This document shows, piece by piece, positions 1 to 11,400 of a stretch of DNA of 64,000 nucleotides (positions are counted from its first letter, which is position 1; the number at the start of each line of letters is the position of its first letter). The translations under genes were made by a program, and so were the position numbers. The notes beneath the pieces were generated by a model that was not told where the DNA came from, did not search any database, and saw only the letters and a program-made list of their open reading frames with translations. Origin of the DNA: Pomphorhynchus laevis. Its lineage: Eukaryota; Acanthocephala; Palaeacanthocephala; Echinorhynchida; Pomphorhynchidae. The stretch lies in assembly GCA_012934845.2 (NCBI GenBank), contig WNNJ02000015.1, forward strand, positions 30,777-94,776. The letters are read 5' to 3'.

Positions 1-221
1 CTCGTACAAACGCATTGAATCTTTGTAGCCAATGACGCCAAACTTTTGCCGAATCAATCCCATCGGTTAAAGCATCTAGGATCGCTGGTTTGAGTAGCTT
101 GTCCATTCACAATGTTCGCATAAATTGAACCGAGGCGAACAACAACAAAAGGCTTTATGCGAACATCTGAAAACATAACATATAAATATCAGTACATCAA
201 GCTTGTGCCAATTCCAATAAA

Positions 222-696
222 ATGATAGGTATGATTCGACGCGCGTTTGTTCGCGTTAATCCGACTGCTCTTCGGCCTCTGATTTTAGCACATGTATTGA
301 GTAGACTTTTATATGCAGCTCCGGTTGTATACCCACGTACTGTGCACGACCATAAGAAATCAGAGAGGGTACTTCGCAGGGCAACAAAGCTAGCACCAAC
401 GTAAGCGTCGCTGCCTTATGAAGACAGACTGAGATCATTAGGACTTGAGACCGTCACATGGACCCGTCGGTACATGGATATGTGCCTTGTTTGGCATTTA
501 TTCCAACTTATGAGTAGGGTTCAATTACGTGGTTCAAATGTTCTTCGCGGTTATTCTTTAATTATTCGAATAAACAGAGTACAGAAATTGGGCGCGATGC
601 AATTTGATAGAAGAATTGTTGAGCTTTGGAACAACCTTGATGCAGACACCGTTGGATGCAGTTCACTTAATACTTTTAAATATTGTGTAGTGTGAC
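222..696 (+). mobile_element. CR1-like LINE, C-terminal RT fragment
   Basis: The reading fits the C-terminal tail of a CR1-type reverse transcriptase. It shows ILAHVLSRLLYAAPV, then RRATKLAP, then in another frame LPYEDRLRSLGLET and a closing RIVELWNNLDADTV, matching the family pattern of RRATK, YEERLK-LGL and VVxxWNxLP. The pieces lie in two frames with a stop between them, so the copy is dead and both ends are truncated. No 3' tail or target duplication could be defined. Confidence 0.7.
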
Positions 697-1082
697 AAGC
701 AATGTGACCATTCAGACTAGATATGGGAAAGCTCAGGCACTTCAGGGGCCATGTTTTATCATGCAATTACTAAATGGGCCGGATAAAATTGAACACATTT
801 AATATATCTGTATACATCAGCTGCAAAATCTAACAATGTGACGGATGAAAATGTTCGGCGAACCGATATGGCTTACTTGCCGGCATTTGATCATTTATGA
901 TTTAGACCATACAGATCACACCAGTTTTAATATACCAATTGTATAAAGTCATTTTCAGTACTTGAAGCTATTTATTTGGCTATATATCATGTTCGGATAT
1001 TAGCTTTCAATCAGTACAGGATGAAGTATAAATTAATCAGCATAAATTTTCACGCAAAAAAATCTCTAAGTTTCAACTATCT
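697..1082. other. No gene recognised
   Basis: AT-rich spacer between two LINE fragments. No open frame, tRNA or repeat unit was recognised. Confidence 0.4.
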
Positions 1083-1690
1083 TTGCCCAATAACTCTTCG
1101 CTAACCGACCCTATCCTAACGCATTACTTAATGTATGCATTTTATTATAGCTGTATTCTTTACCAGCATTTTCAACTTATCCATTTACAGCTGAGCTTTT
1201 CCAGAGAACTTAAAATCTGTCATCGTAATCCTCTTCTAAAGAAACCGTCTTTTGATCTTTTTGTTTTATCTTCATCTCACCGAATTTATTTTCTTTCGAC
1301 CTTATCTAAACTCCTTGAACGTCTTGTGTTATATCAAGTCAATATAAACCTCGTTTCCTCAAATTTATAAAATTTTTCAATCAGCGTTATATTCTAATCA
1401 CTCTACTGAATTCGTTTGTCAAAACTTTTAAGTGATCTACTACAAGCCCGCGATATGAAACTTTGTAGTGTCGTAAGCTATCTTAATATATCTTTTGAAT
1501 TTGATGTTATCGGTGATTATATTCTACTATCTGCGTAGTCGCGACTATGGTTGGTTTCTACGTTCTTACTGTAACCTGATTCACATCTTATCTTTCCAAA
1601 CGCTCTTTTTATGTTTATTTAAACTCCTATTCGTCTCTCTTCGTACATATCGCACAGTGTTCCACAAGGATATGTGCCAATTAATATAAA
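1083..1690 (+). mobile_element. LINE A, decayed RT fragment
   Basis: A degraded copy of the L2/CR1-group family called LINE A here. The start recalls the better copies' PSDPIPTHLLKNICSS; it then has TLSKLLERLVLYQV where they have TLSKLIERLVLKQV, followed in other frames by SNHSTEFVCQ and a HSVPQGYV relic of the RT motif GVPQGSV. Several frame changes and stops are present. It ends abruptly near 1690 where minus-strand LINE sequence begins. Confidence 0.65.
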
Positions 1691-1729
1691 TGGGGATATT
1701 GGCTTATTATTGGAGCCTAAAGTCGGACA

Positions 1730-2080
1730 GAAGACTGACGAGTTTTACGGAATTGAATCAGAAGGGGTATCTAGATGGATGTTGAAGTTACCAAGGGTAA
1801 TTAAATGTAAAAAAAGTGAATTGTTTAATAGGTAATCGGTGAGTTTATTGAAAAGAGCAAAATCTATGGAGATTAACCAATGCGGTAGATGATCGCAAGT
1901 TGAATAGAGAAAATAAATTTCCCAAGGTAAGGGAAAATCGATTTTCTCAAGATACGAAGGGACCAGAATCAGTATGCCAAGATTAAGTGAGACAGAAAAT
2001 AAAGTGATTGCTATGCAAAGAGATCGAGAAATAAGCCAGTTTTGTAAAGAATGAAACATATGTTAATAAGGGCTAAACGA
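1730..2080 (-). mobile_element. LINE endonuclease (APE) fragment
   Basis: The minus-strand frame at 1745-2059 ends in LITLGNFNIHLDTPSDSIP, matching the GDFNIHxDxPSD endonuclease motif of L2/CR1-group LINEs (with GD changed to GN). Upstream text in the same frame is consistent with the middle of the APE domain. It abuts the plus-strand LINE A fragment, so two fragments are joined tail to tail. The family is probably LINE A, inferred because the other copies lack this region. Confidence 0.6.
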
Positions 2081-2389
2081 AAAAGCTTTTTGTATCATCG
2101 ATGACTTGAGAACAGGATGATAAGGGGATACAGCTCAGTAACGGAATTTTGGACGTAGGTCAACTACACAAAAAATTTCCATTTACATTTTGATGGTTTC
2201 GCATCGACGCTTTTTAAGACGAGCAGAGGAAAGTTGAGCGATTTAAGAAGGTGAGCGATCAAAGAAATACGACAAGCAGATGATGACAATAGTTTAAACC
2301 GTCGATGTGGTAAGATCTTGGGTGCGGTTTCTATGAATAATTTTTAAAAGTAGGGACGATATCAATCGAGAACAGCTACAGATTTATGA

Positions 2390-4770
2390 TCGAGCGTACA
2401 TGCAAGTGCACTTCGAGGCATTTACAGACAGACAATTAGAACGTGCCCACTTAAGAACTGTGTCAATATCTGATTAAAGAATGTTACGATCATAATCCGA
2501 CTTGATGGCTCTCCAAATTTTTAAATCGTCTGCAATTAATAATGAATGCAAACTTATTACACTGTGAAGACCGTTGATGAAAATACAAAACAGCAGAGGA
2601 CCCAATACAGACCCTTGCGGGACACCGACATAAACTGGATAATTCTCGAAAAGGGTACCGTGAATGGCGACCTGGTATGTGCGACCAGAAAGAAAGTTGC
2701 ATATCCAACGAATGATAATTGGATTGATGTTTAATGCACTCATCATCATAATCAACTTATCATGGGGTGCATGATCAAATGCTTTGATGAAGTCAAAAAA
2801 ATATGACATCTACAGCATACCCCTCATCCACTATGGAACCCCAACTTTTCTGTGCCAATAAAAGGTTGGTTACTGTGGAACAGTTTTTACGGAATCCGTG
2901 CTGATTAGTAGAAAGTAACCTGTATGATTCTAGGTAGTTACTGATTATCCGATAAAGTAATCTCTCTAATACACGACACGATACAGAGGTTAAACTAACC
3001 GGTCGGTAGTTATCTACACATGATCGATCACCTTTCTTATAAAGCGGCTTAATGATAGAGCGTGTCCATGCATTCGGTACTATACCGTAATATAATGATG
3101 CTATAAATATCCTATATAAAGGCGCAACAATGACATCATGAAGATTCTTCAGATTTTTTGAGGGAAGTAAATCTGAACAAATCGAGCCCGACCGTTTTAG
3201 TCGTTTAAACTCTTTCATAACATCTTGAACTGTGAACAAGTGAAGAATATCAAAAATTGACGGATTAATACGAGTAATTTCTATACGAAGAGAAGTAGTA
3301 GCTGATACGAGAAATTTACGACTAAACGCAGTAGCAATATCGAAATGATCTACTAGAGTGCGTCTATTGTTTCCAATGATAGAGCTAGAAGGTCGAATAT
3401 TACTTTTAAAATTTGCATATTTAAATAATATGTTAGGATTGTTGGCTGACTTTCCTACCAGTACTTGTTCAAATTGCCACTTTTTAAGTCTCTTGATATA
3501 TGTGAAATGATTCCGACACTTTTCAAATGACCTATAATCAGTTTCTCCATTCCTATACCTTACGAATTTTTGCTTCTTGGATCTCAATGCCTCCTGAAGC
3601 TCATTATCAAACCAAGGATTTGTGCGTGCACTGGCAGTTGCTATCTTACGAGGTGAGAAACGTAGAAGGATCGATATCGTTGGGGTTTCAAATTGTTGCC
3701 AAGATGATTCAACTCCAAAAATCAATGGACCATACCAATTTGTACCGAGAAGAGATTGACGTACTTAACTGAAATTGGTTTTGAAACATTGTACTGGCAT
3801 ACATGAAGATTCAGGTTGTGACAATATATTAGATAAGTTTGTATTAAAGCGAATAACAGAATGGTCAGAGCTGCATAAGGGATCTAAATATGTTATACCA
3901 GTGACCAAATATTTATGGGAAGTAAGACAAATATCAAGCAAAGATTGATGGTCTCCAAAGGAACGAGTAAACATTGAGACATGTCGCGTTAGATTAAGAA
4001 AATTGATAGTATCAAGGAATGCTGATGAATAATTATTGTTATCTAAGCATATGTAGTTATTCCAGCCTATTGAAGGCATATTTAGATAACCCACTACTAC
4101 AATATTAGGGGAATCAGATATATCGGAGCGAAGCCAGCTTTCTGTTATTGCGATTAACAAGGGCTGGGAATATAATAATACAATAATTTATTTAACGTGG
4201 CAAATGCGTGCAAAATGCACGCTTACATGACCACAAACAAACAAAAAAAGAACATCAAAGGTCACAGGTAATTAGTTAATTGTTAAAATAAAATTGGATT
4301 TGGCGTTTGAAGTACGGCATAGATGTTGATTGGCGGATATGAATAGGCAGTTGATTCCACAAGAGAGGAGCAGCCACAACGAAGGAGCGGAAGCCAAAAG
4401 AGGTAGAGTATATTGGGATATGTAAAAGAAGGGAATTACGGGAACGCAGAGCACAATACACAGTACGAGAATTGTCGAGAAAAGGAAGGTTGATAAATGA
4501 AGGGGTATGAGAAGTTATAAGGCGAAAAGCAATGATAAGAAGACGAATTTGAACACGATAATAAATGGGAGGCCAATCAATATTGAATACGTTGCTTCGA
4601 TTTGTGAATTTAATTAAGAATACTGCGTGCCTTAGTATACAAGATCACAGAACTAGAGCCTATTGAAGCACATGTGTTATTTCCCTTACTGTTAGTACTA
4701 TTGGATTTTGGCAGAGTAGACCACAACGGTGATTGATTATTATTATTCTTACAAGGCTTAGTCATAAGGC
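2390..4770 (-). mobile_element. CR1-like LINE, partial, with LINE A insertion
   Basis: Read on the minus strand from about 4770. The N-terminal text VILYTKARSILN matches the CR1 start LYTNARSLxNK. The endonuclease piece AITESWLRSDISDS follows at about 4160 and joins directly to a DFN-motif relic, so part of the domain is deleted. The RT comes next: RPVSLTSVSCRVLERLL, HGFRKNCSTVTNLLLAQ, DFIKAFDHAPHDKL and GVPQGSVLGPLLF, ending near 2390 at WARSNCLSVNASKC. YADD has become IADD. A frameshift lies near 2800 and another near 3730-3765. A LINE A 3' fragment (4170-4590) separates the N-terminal piece from the rest, so it inserted into this copy. Confidence 0.8.
4170..4590 (-). mobile_element. LINE A copy 1, 3' end
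   Basis: A 5'-truncated copy containing the last part of the ORF (RSRNSLLLHIPIYSTSFGF, SFVVAAPLLWNQLPIHIRQS) and the 3' UTR. The UTR has the family hairpin GCGTGCA-AAA-TGCACGC and ends in the TTATTGTATTATTAT tail at 4170-4195. It lies inside the CR1-like element at 2390-4770. Confidence 0.8.
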
Positions 4771-4849
4771 TATTTTGCCTGATCACAGTTAAAAAAATAA
4801 TAAAACTAAAAAATAAGAAATGAAGAATAAGAAGTCAACAAGCAAAAAA

Positions 4850-5395
4850 AATAAAAATCACTGCAAATATGTCCATGACTCGTTTCTCGTCTTCTTGATG
4901 ATCCATGTCTTTAATAATTTTTGAACAAATGCAGACTCCGGGCGGAAGCGATTTCCTCAGGCAGAGAAGGCCAAATATTAAGTACCCTGTGCGACAGTCT
5001 CTAGCATTTTGGATACCTACCATGTCTTGTTTTATAGACAGTTTTGCTGTGACCTCTCAAAATCGATGAACGTAATGTGATCGAACCACTCGGATAACCG
5101 TCCAACCGGTGTACAAGTGCATACATTCTTATTAAGTCAAGAAACAAAAATCGTGATGACACCGGTTGAATTCTTAGCAAATCTAATCGAGATGCGTAAT
5201 CCACTCTCGCATTCGAACATAAACGAGAACCTCGCCTTAGGACTGACTCAATATCTGTCCTTTCTTGTTTGGTGACCGGGAAAGAAGCCTGAATTGCATA
5301 CTCTAAATGCGGACGAACCAACTTGTTAAACAAATTTCTAAAGACATTCGTGGTAATCTTAAGGAATGAGTTCTTTCTCATTCCTTAAGATTACC
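4850..5395 (-). mobile_element. CR1-like LINE, C-terminal fragment
   Basis: The frame at 5001-5381 reads NLFNKLVRPHLEYAIQASFP, VLRRGSRLCSNARVDYASRL and LRIQPVSSRFLFLDLIRMYA, the CR1 RT tail (LYKxLVRPHLEYCIQAW, then RR, then LxLxSLExRR). Downstream, in another frame, LNIWPSLPEEI and SARSLHLFKNY give the terminal WNxLPxxI and FK motifs. The 5' end of the fragment coincides with a 19-bp perfect hairpin, so the truncation point looks like a fold-back. Confidence 0.75.
5352..5395. repeat. Perfect 19-bp hairpin at LINE 5' junction
   Basis: Arms at 5352-5370 and 5377-5395 are exact reverse complements around the 6-nt loop TTCTTT. The outer arm duplicates, inverted, the first bases of the CR1 fragment that starts here. 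Confidence 0.9.
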
Positions 5396-5640
5396 GCTTT
5401 TTATTGCTCTTTCACTATTAAATCAAATCAGCTAACTGAGTCTACGTATTGTTATATAATTATAAAATAAACAAAACATAATAATGCTAAATCAAAATTT
5501 AATAATTAAATAATAAAATTAATAATTGTTTTTAGATTTTCTATAATTTAAATCAAGTTAAAAAATAAAAATAAAAAATAAAATTTAAAATAAACGTCAT
5601 TTTTATGAATTGACTAATAAATAACAGACGTTGTATCAGA
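5396..5640. other. AT-rich PLE terminal sequence
   Basis: Contains the recurrent PLE end motif (TCAGCTAACTGAGTCTACG at 5427-5446) followed by long A/T runs shared with other PLE 3' ends in the window. No gene. Confidence 0.5.
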
Positions 5641-6310
5641 ATAAGAATTAGAGGTCATCAGGAGGAACTGCTATGCTATCAGGTTTCGGCCCCTAACTCC
5701 TCTACCCAACATAGCAGCGGGGCCAAATACATGCTAATGATGTATTTTCTCTGAAATAACTATCTAGTATCTTATTCTAATGCAAAGTATATTATTTATT
5801 ATCCATCCATAAAAATTTGCCACTTAAGAGTTTAAATTTATTCTTTATATTATTGTGTTGATTTATATATTTTACTATTTTCTGCTTGATGTTATTTTTA
5901 TAGTAACCTAGTTTAAAATATGTATCTATTAAATTATTTTAATGATTTTGAAGAAAGCCAATATCATTACATATTGTTGCAATTCTTAAAATTTCATTAT
6001 TTAATGTATTATATTTTATATTATATGGTATGCATGAATGCTCATGCAAAAATATGTTTCTTGTAAATTTAAATATGTCATCTTTACGATATAAATTAAT
6101 AGTAGTTTTAGTTAATGTTAATTTAATGTTCATATCTAGATATACACCTTCTTTATCATTAATATTGGTTTTGTTAAGAATAAGGCTTTCTGGATAAATA
6201 TGCTCACTAATTGAATAAAAATTATTAAAATTAAATACACATATATCATCAATGTATCGAAACATATATTTCATATATTTATATTGTTTAGATTTAGTTT
6301 TTACACAGTT
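5640..6310 (-). mobile_element. PLE (RYIDD family) RT C-terminus and 3' block
   Basis: The minus-strand frame from 6274 gives KYMFRYIDDICVFN, YPESLILNKTNI, GVYLDMNIKL and FTRNIFLHEHSCIPYN, nearly identical to the copies at 48.3, 60.1 and 63.3 kb. FRYIDD is the RT catalytic motif. The coding part ends near 5800. The conserved 3' block (5654-5770) with CATAGCAG, CTGCTATG and CTGATGA follows. The copy is truncated at the 5' side and broken. Confidence 0.85.
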
Positions 6311-6567
6311 ATGAACAAATTGGTTGAATCAGTAAATACATCTGGATTAGTAAGAGTTGCTAAGAAGCTTGAATTGATATCGGATTGACTGTATGATCGT
6401 TGTAGGTTTCCACTATCCAAATTTCCTTTATTGATAAGATTGTCATTGCCCAAACTGTTATTTTTGAAAATCGGTGATGATTTATCGATTAATGAGTTGG
6501 ATCTTCGATTTAATGATTCATTTTCTATTTGCAGGAAGTCTGTGACAACGTGTTTATAATAATACAA
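6301..6567 (-). pseudogene. Unrecognised Ser/Asn-rich peptide segment between LINE A tail and PLE RT
   Basis: The frame encodes KHVVTDFLQIENESLNRR, SNSLIDKSSPIFKNNSL, SGNLQRSYSQSDINSS and LATLTNPDVFTDSTN, then runs into the PLE text at AATTTGTTCATAACTG. I do not recognise a domain; the composition looks like a disordered cellular protein. A second copy lies at 63020-63245 with the same junctions on both sides. The 5' side abuts the LINE A 3' tail exactly. A host exon carried by LINE A 3' transduction is the reading I favour; an unknown internal piece of the PLE is the alternative. Confidence 0.5.
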
Positions 6568-7777
6568 ATTTATTTAACGTGGCAAATGCGTACAAGCTGT
6601 ACGCTTACAAGTCCACAAACAAAAATGAAGAAGTCAAGCAGATAAATTGTTTAAATGGGATCGGATTTGTCGTTTCAATCACGGCAAGGAAGTTGATTGG
6701 CGAATATGAATGGGCAGATGGTTCCACGATAGAGGAGCAGCCACAATGAAGGAGCGGAGTCCAAATGAGGTAGAGTAGTTTGGGACATGTAAAAGAAGGG
6801 AATTACAGGAACGCAAGGAATGGTAAACAGGACGATAATTATCAAGAAAAGGAAGATTGAGAAATGAAGGGGTATGAAGAGTTACAAGGCGAAAAGCAAC
6901 GATAAGAAGAGGAATTTGAACACGACAATAAATTGTAGGCAAATCGAGAGAAGCAAGATGGTAGGATGTATGATCAAAACGACGAAGACGGAGGAGAATT
7001 CCGACGGCTGCGTTGACGATGCGTTGTAGGGGAAGAAGAGTGGATTTAGGTGAGTTGGAAAATAGACTAAGACAATAATCGAGTCTAGAAAAAAGGAGAG
7101 AAGATATTAGAGTCATACAAGAACGGAAATCGATCAATCTACGAACTTGACGGAGGTTGAGGAGTATCAAGGTAGATGAGCGTACATTATCTCTAACGAA
7201 AGGTTTAAGTGAAAGTCGGTTGTCAAAATGGAAGCCTAGGAAAACGAGATTATCAACGATAGGAATAATTGTAGAATTTAATGATTCGAAGCCGAGGCGT
7301 TGAGGTAGGATCCACATAATTTTGGATTTATCAGGATTCAGAGAAAGGCGAAGGGAAGAAAGATGATTGGAAATTGAGACAAGACAGTCCGAAGCGGAAA
7401 CACTAAGATCGTGAATCCGATAAACAGGTGCATGAGCATAGATGAGAATGTCATCAACATATTGCGTAACATGGAAGTTAAATTTATGAGAAATCGAAGA
7501 CAAATCACCGAGAAGGAGAGAGAAAAGCATAGGGCCTAATACGGAGCCTTGTGGAACACCGGACGGAATGGACGATGGATGGGAGAGAGAAGAGTTAGAA
7601 TAGACGCGAAATGTACGGTTTGATAGATATGAAGAAAACCATGATACAGTGGGTAACGAGAAGCCATAATCATGACAAAGGCGATGGAGAAGAATTTAGT
7701 GATCGACGATGTCAAAAGCAGACGATAGATCAAGAGAAACTATGACACTACATAATTTATGATCGCGCGATATGAGT
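6567..7777 (-). mobile_element. LINE A copy 2, 5'-truncated
   Basis: The 3' tail is at 6567-6590, with hairpin GCGTACA-AGC-TGTACGC beside it. The main frame (6679-7530 and its upstream extension) carries GVPQGSVLGPMLFSLLLGDL, QYVDDILIYAHAP (YADD-box equivalent YVDD), LSLNPDKSKIMWILPQRLG, SSLLFSRLDYCLSLFSNSP and SFIVAAPLSWNHLPIHIRQS. One in-frame stop lies after DIVDH near 7698. The 5' truncation point directly abuts the tail of copy 3. Confidence 0.9.
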
Positions 7778-8052
7778 ATTAATAATACAAATTTATTTAA
7801 TGTGGCAAAGGCGTGCAAGCTGTTCGCTTACAAGTCCACAAACAAAAATGAAAAAGTCAGGCAGATAAATTGTTTAAATGGGATCGGATTTGACGTTTGA
7901 AGCACTGCAGGAAAGTGGATTGGCGTATATGAATGGGCAGATTGTTCCACGATAGAGGAGCAATCGATAAAGTCGGTTTAAACTTTAAGACATGCAATTT
8001 CGGTAGAGTAATTGGAGCGAAAAGCGGCTTGGAAGGGAGGAAATAAGTTAAT
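7778..8052 (-). mobile_element. LINE A copy 3, internally deleted
   Basis: A normal 3' tail and UTR (7778-7900) and a short C-terminal piece join near 7945 to sequence from the early RT (FPPFQAAFRSNYSTEIACLK on the minus strand). About 1 kb of the middle of the element is missing. It sits head to tail between copies 2 and 4. Confidence 0.8.
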
Positions 8053-9985
8053 AATAATACAAATTTATTTAATGTTGCAAATGCTTACAAGCTGTACGCT
8101 TACAAGTCCACAAACAAAAATGAGAAAGTCAAGCAGTTAAATTGTTAAAATGGGATCGGATTTGTCGTTTGAAGCACTGCAGGGAAGTTGAGTGGCGTAT
8201 ATTAATGGGCAGATGATTCCACGATAGAGGAGCAGCCACCAGGAAGGAGCGGAGTCCAAAGGAGGTAGAGTAGTTTGGGACATGTAAAAGAAGGGAATTA
8301 CAGGAACGCAAGGAACAGTAAACAGAACGATAATTATCAAGAAAAGGAAGATTGAGAAATGAAGGGGTATGAAGAGTTACAAGGCGGAAAGCAACGATAA
8401 GAAGACGAATTTGAACACGACAATAAATTGTAGGCAAATCGAGAGAAGCAAGATGGTAGGATGTATGATCAAAACGACGAAGACGGAGGAGAATTCGGAC
8501 AGCTGCGTTGACGATGCGTTGTAGGGGAAGAAGAGTGAATTTAGGGGTTTTGGAAAATAAACTAAGACAATAATCGAGTCTAGAACAAAGGAGAGATGAT
8601 ATGAGAGTCATACAAGAACGGAAATCGATCAATCTACGAACTTGACGGAGGTTGCGGAGTATCAAGGTAGATGAGCGTACTTTATCTCTAACGAAAGGTT
8701 TAAGTGAAAGTCGGTTGTCAAAATGGAAGCCTAGGAAAACGAGATTATCAACGATAGGAATAATTGTAGAATTTAATGATACGGAGGGAGGTTCGAAGCC
8801 GAGGCGTCGAGGTAGGATCCACATAATTTTGGATTTATCAGGATTCAGAGAAAGGCGAAGGGAAGAAAGATGATTGGAAATTGAGACAAGACAGTCCGAA
8901 GCAGAAACACTAAGATCGTGAATACGATAAACAGGTGCATGAGCATATATGAGAATGTCGTCAGCATATTGCATAACATGGAAGTTAGATTTATGAGAAA
9001 TCGAAGACAAATCACCAAGAAGAAGAGTGAAAAGTTTAGGGCCTAATACGGAGCCTTGTGGAACACCGAACGGAATGGACGAAGGATGGGAGAGAGAAGA
9101 GTTAGAATAGACGCGAAATGTACGGTTTGATAGATATGAAGAAAACCATGATACAGTGGGTAAAGAGAAGCCATAATCATGACGAAGGCGATGGAGAAGA
9201 ATCGAGTGATCGACGATGTCAAAAGCAGACGATAGATCAAGAGAAACTATGACACTACGTAATTCATGATCGCGCGATATGAGTAAGTCGTTATAAACTA
9301 TAAGACATACAATTTTATTAGAGTAATTAGAGCGAAAAGCGGCTTGGAAGGGAGGAAATAAGATAGAGGAAAAGATATATGTATTAACTTGCTTAAGAAC
9401 GAGACGCTCAATGAGTTTAGAGAGGGTTTGGAGAAGTGATATAGGACGGTACGAAGATGGTAGAGAGGAGTCGAGAGATTGCTTTTTGATAAGAGGACGA
9501 ACCGTGGCGCACTTCTAGATGGAAGGAAATGTACGGCTACGGATGGACGAGTTGAACAATGTGGTTAGGAAGGGTAAGATAGAGGAGCAGATATTTTTAA
9601 GCAAGTGAGTGGGAATTGGGTCAGAAGGAGAGGTTTTATTAGGTAATGACAGCAGAACCGAAGAAACTTCATCAGACGAAACGGGAAGAAGGTGGAATAG
9701 TTCTGGGAGGGAAGTATTTAAAGAGAAGAGTGGGTACAAGGGGGCTATGGGTAGTAGGGAAAGTAAATTAGATAGCTTAGTTTGTAGATAAGAAGAAAAT
9801 TTATCAGGGTTCATATTATACAAGGGGTAGATGATCGTGAAAGAATTGAGTTTAAGATTTTCCAATGAGATTTAGTGTTGGAAGATGACTCGAGTTGACT
9901 TCGCCAAAAGAGAGTAGGTTTAGTAGTATAAGAATGAGATGTGAACAGTGTAGAGAAAAGTACGAATCACGAAGATCAATTGACT
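8053..9985 (-). mobile_element. LINE A copy 4, best-preserved RT region
   Basis: The longest LINE A copy. The 3' tail starts at 8053. One frame runs from about 9865 to 8129 with a single TAG near 9513. Order: linker (TLFWRSQLESSSN), PNKTSPSDPIPTHLLKN, SYRPISLLQTLSKLIERLV, PPFQAAFRSNYSNKIVCL, SLDLSSAFDIVDHSILLHRL, GVPQGSVLGPKLFTLLLGDL, the catalytic QYADDILIYAHAP, LNPDKSKIMWILPRR, SRLDYCLSLFSKTP and the terminal VAAPLSWNHLPINIRHS. The endonuclease half is missing. LVFLGFHFDNRLSLKPFVR and the tail motifs place it in the CR1/L2 group of APE-type LINEs; the exact clade is not certain. Confidence 0.9.
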
Positions 9986-10633
9986 CAATTGTTGTTGCTC
10001 TTGCAATGTTTGGGAATTGTCTGTAAATCGACCGCTTTCTTTATTTGATGATAATAATTGTTATTTTTGATGGTTTCTACAGTTTCGTTCGAATTGTATT
10101 CCACCAACAACTTTGTCACAAATGATACTATTTGAATTGGCATGGCTGATAGACGATTGATCATTATTTGAAACTATCGATTCTTTACGAAGAGATGCTG
10201 AACAGAATCCGCATAGAAAATCTCTATCTAGAAAATTTGAAGGAAGACGAAGAGGTAGCCAAACAGTAGTTCACACAGGGCAATCTGTCATGGAACACTC
10301 TACATAATGCTGGGATCTTTAATCATTTACAGTAGATTTTGTCGTTTTCCTCCGTTTCTCCATATTTTAGTGAAAATTTTTAAATTGATTTTAACTTGTT
10401 GAAATTGATTTAAATTTTTTAATTGCTCTGGTTGCGTGCAATGATCATAGATACATTCTAAGGCAAAATTTTCGATAACTTTTTTATCTTAATTTATCTT
10501 GTATGTATATTATTTCTCAAATTTTTTGAAGTTTGACTCAATTATTTTCGTATGAGCCCCTAAAAACGAAAATGTATAATGAAAACTTGATATATTAAAA
10601 ACCACCGTTTTATCGATCAACAAAATTATAAAT
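9986..10633. other. No gene recognised; possible decayed zinc-finger reading
   Basis: Mostly AT-rich. The minus strand around 10100-10290 can be read with spaced Cys residues (ECSMTDCPV, FLCGFCSASLRKE), recalling a LINE ORF1 zinc finger, but an in-frame stop interrupts it and I do not claim it. 10330-10630 shows nothing. Confidence 0.25.
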
Positions 10634-11400
10634 ATGATTTACTCTTCACTACCATCTTCGTACCGTCCTATATCACTTCTCCAAACCCTCTCTAAACTCA
10701 TTAAGCGTCTCGTTCTTAAGCATGTTAATACATATATCTTTTCCTCTATCTTATTTCCTCCCTTCCAAGCCGCTTTTCGCTCTAATTACTCTAATGAAAT
10801 TGTATGTCTTAAAGTTTATAACGACTTACTCATATCGCGCGATCATGAATTATGTAGTGTCATAGTTTCTCTTGATCTATCGTCTGCTTTTGACATCGTC
10901 GATCACATGATTCTTCTCCATCGCCTTCGTCATGATTATGGCTTCTCGTTACCCACTGTATCATGGTTTTCTTCATATCTATCAAACCGTACATTTCGCG
11001 TCTATTCTAACTCTTCTCTCTCCCATCCTTCGTCCATTCCGTTCGGTGTTCCACAAGGCTCCGTATTATGCCCTATGCTTTTCTCTCTCCTTCTCGGTGA
11101 TTTGTCTTCGATTTCTCATAAATTTAACTTCCATGTTATGCAATATGTTGATGACATTCTCATCTATGCTCATGCACCTGTTTATCGTATTCACGATCTT
11201 AGTGTTTCTGCTTCGGACTGTCTTGTCTCAATTTCCAATCATCTTTCTTCCATTCGCCTTTCTCTGAATCCTGATAAATCCAAAATTATGTGGATCCTAC
11301 CTCAACGCCTCGGCTTCGAACCTCCCTCCGTATCATTAAATTCTACAATTATTCCTATCGTTGATAATCTCGTTTTCCTAGGCTTCCATTTTGACAACCG
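10634..11400 (+). mobile_element. LINE A copy 5, RT core
   Basis: A continuous frame from LPSSYRPISLLQTLSKLIKR through SAFDIVDHMILLHRLRHDYG, GVPQGSVLCPMLFSLLLGDL, QYVDDILIYAHAPVYR and LNPDKSKIMWILPQRLG to LVFLGFHFDNR. It then breaks at 11400, where the sequence switches to an inverted LINE A segment. It is nearly identical to copies 2 and 4, so the family amplified fairly recently here. Confidence 0.9.

Noticed and set aside
1-110. Minus-strand reading resembling a gag-like N-terminus of an LTR-type element
   Set aside because: About 30 residues only, at the window edge; too short to name. If real it is a fossil scrap.
10932-11267. 111-aa plus-strand frame beginning MIMASRYPLYHGF
   Set aside because: Out-of-frame shadow of the LINE A RT; the same shadow recurs in every LINE A copy.
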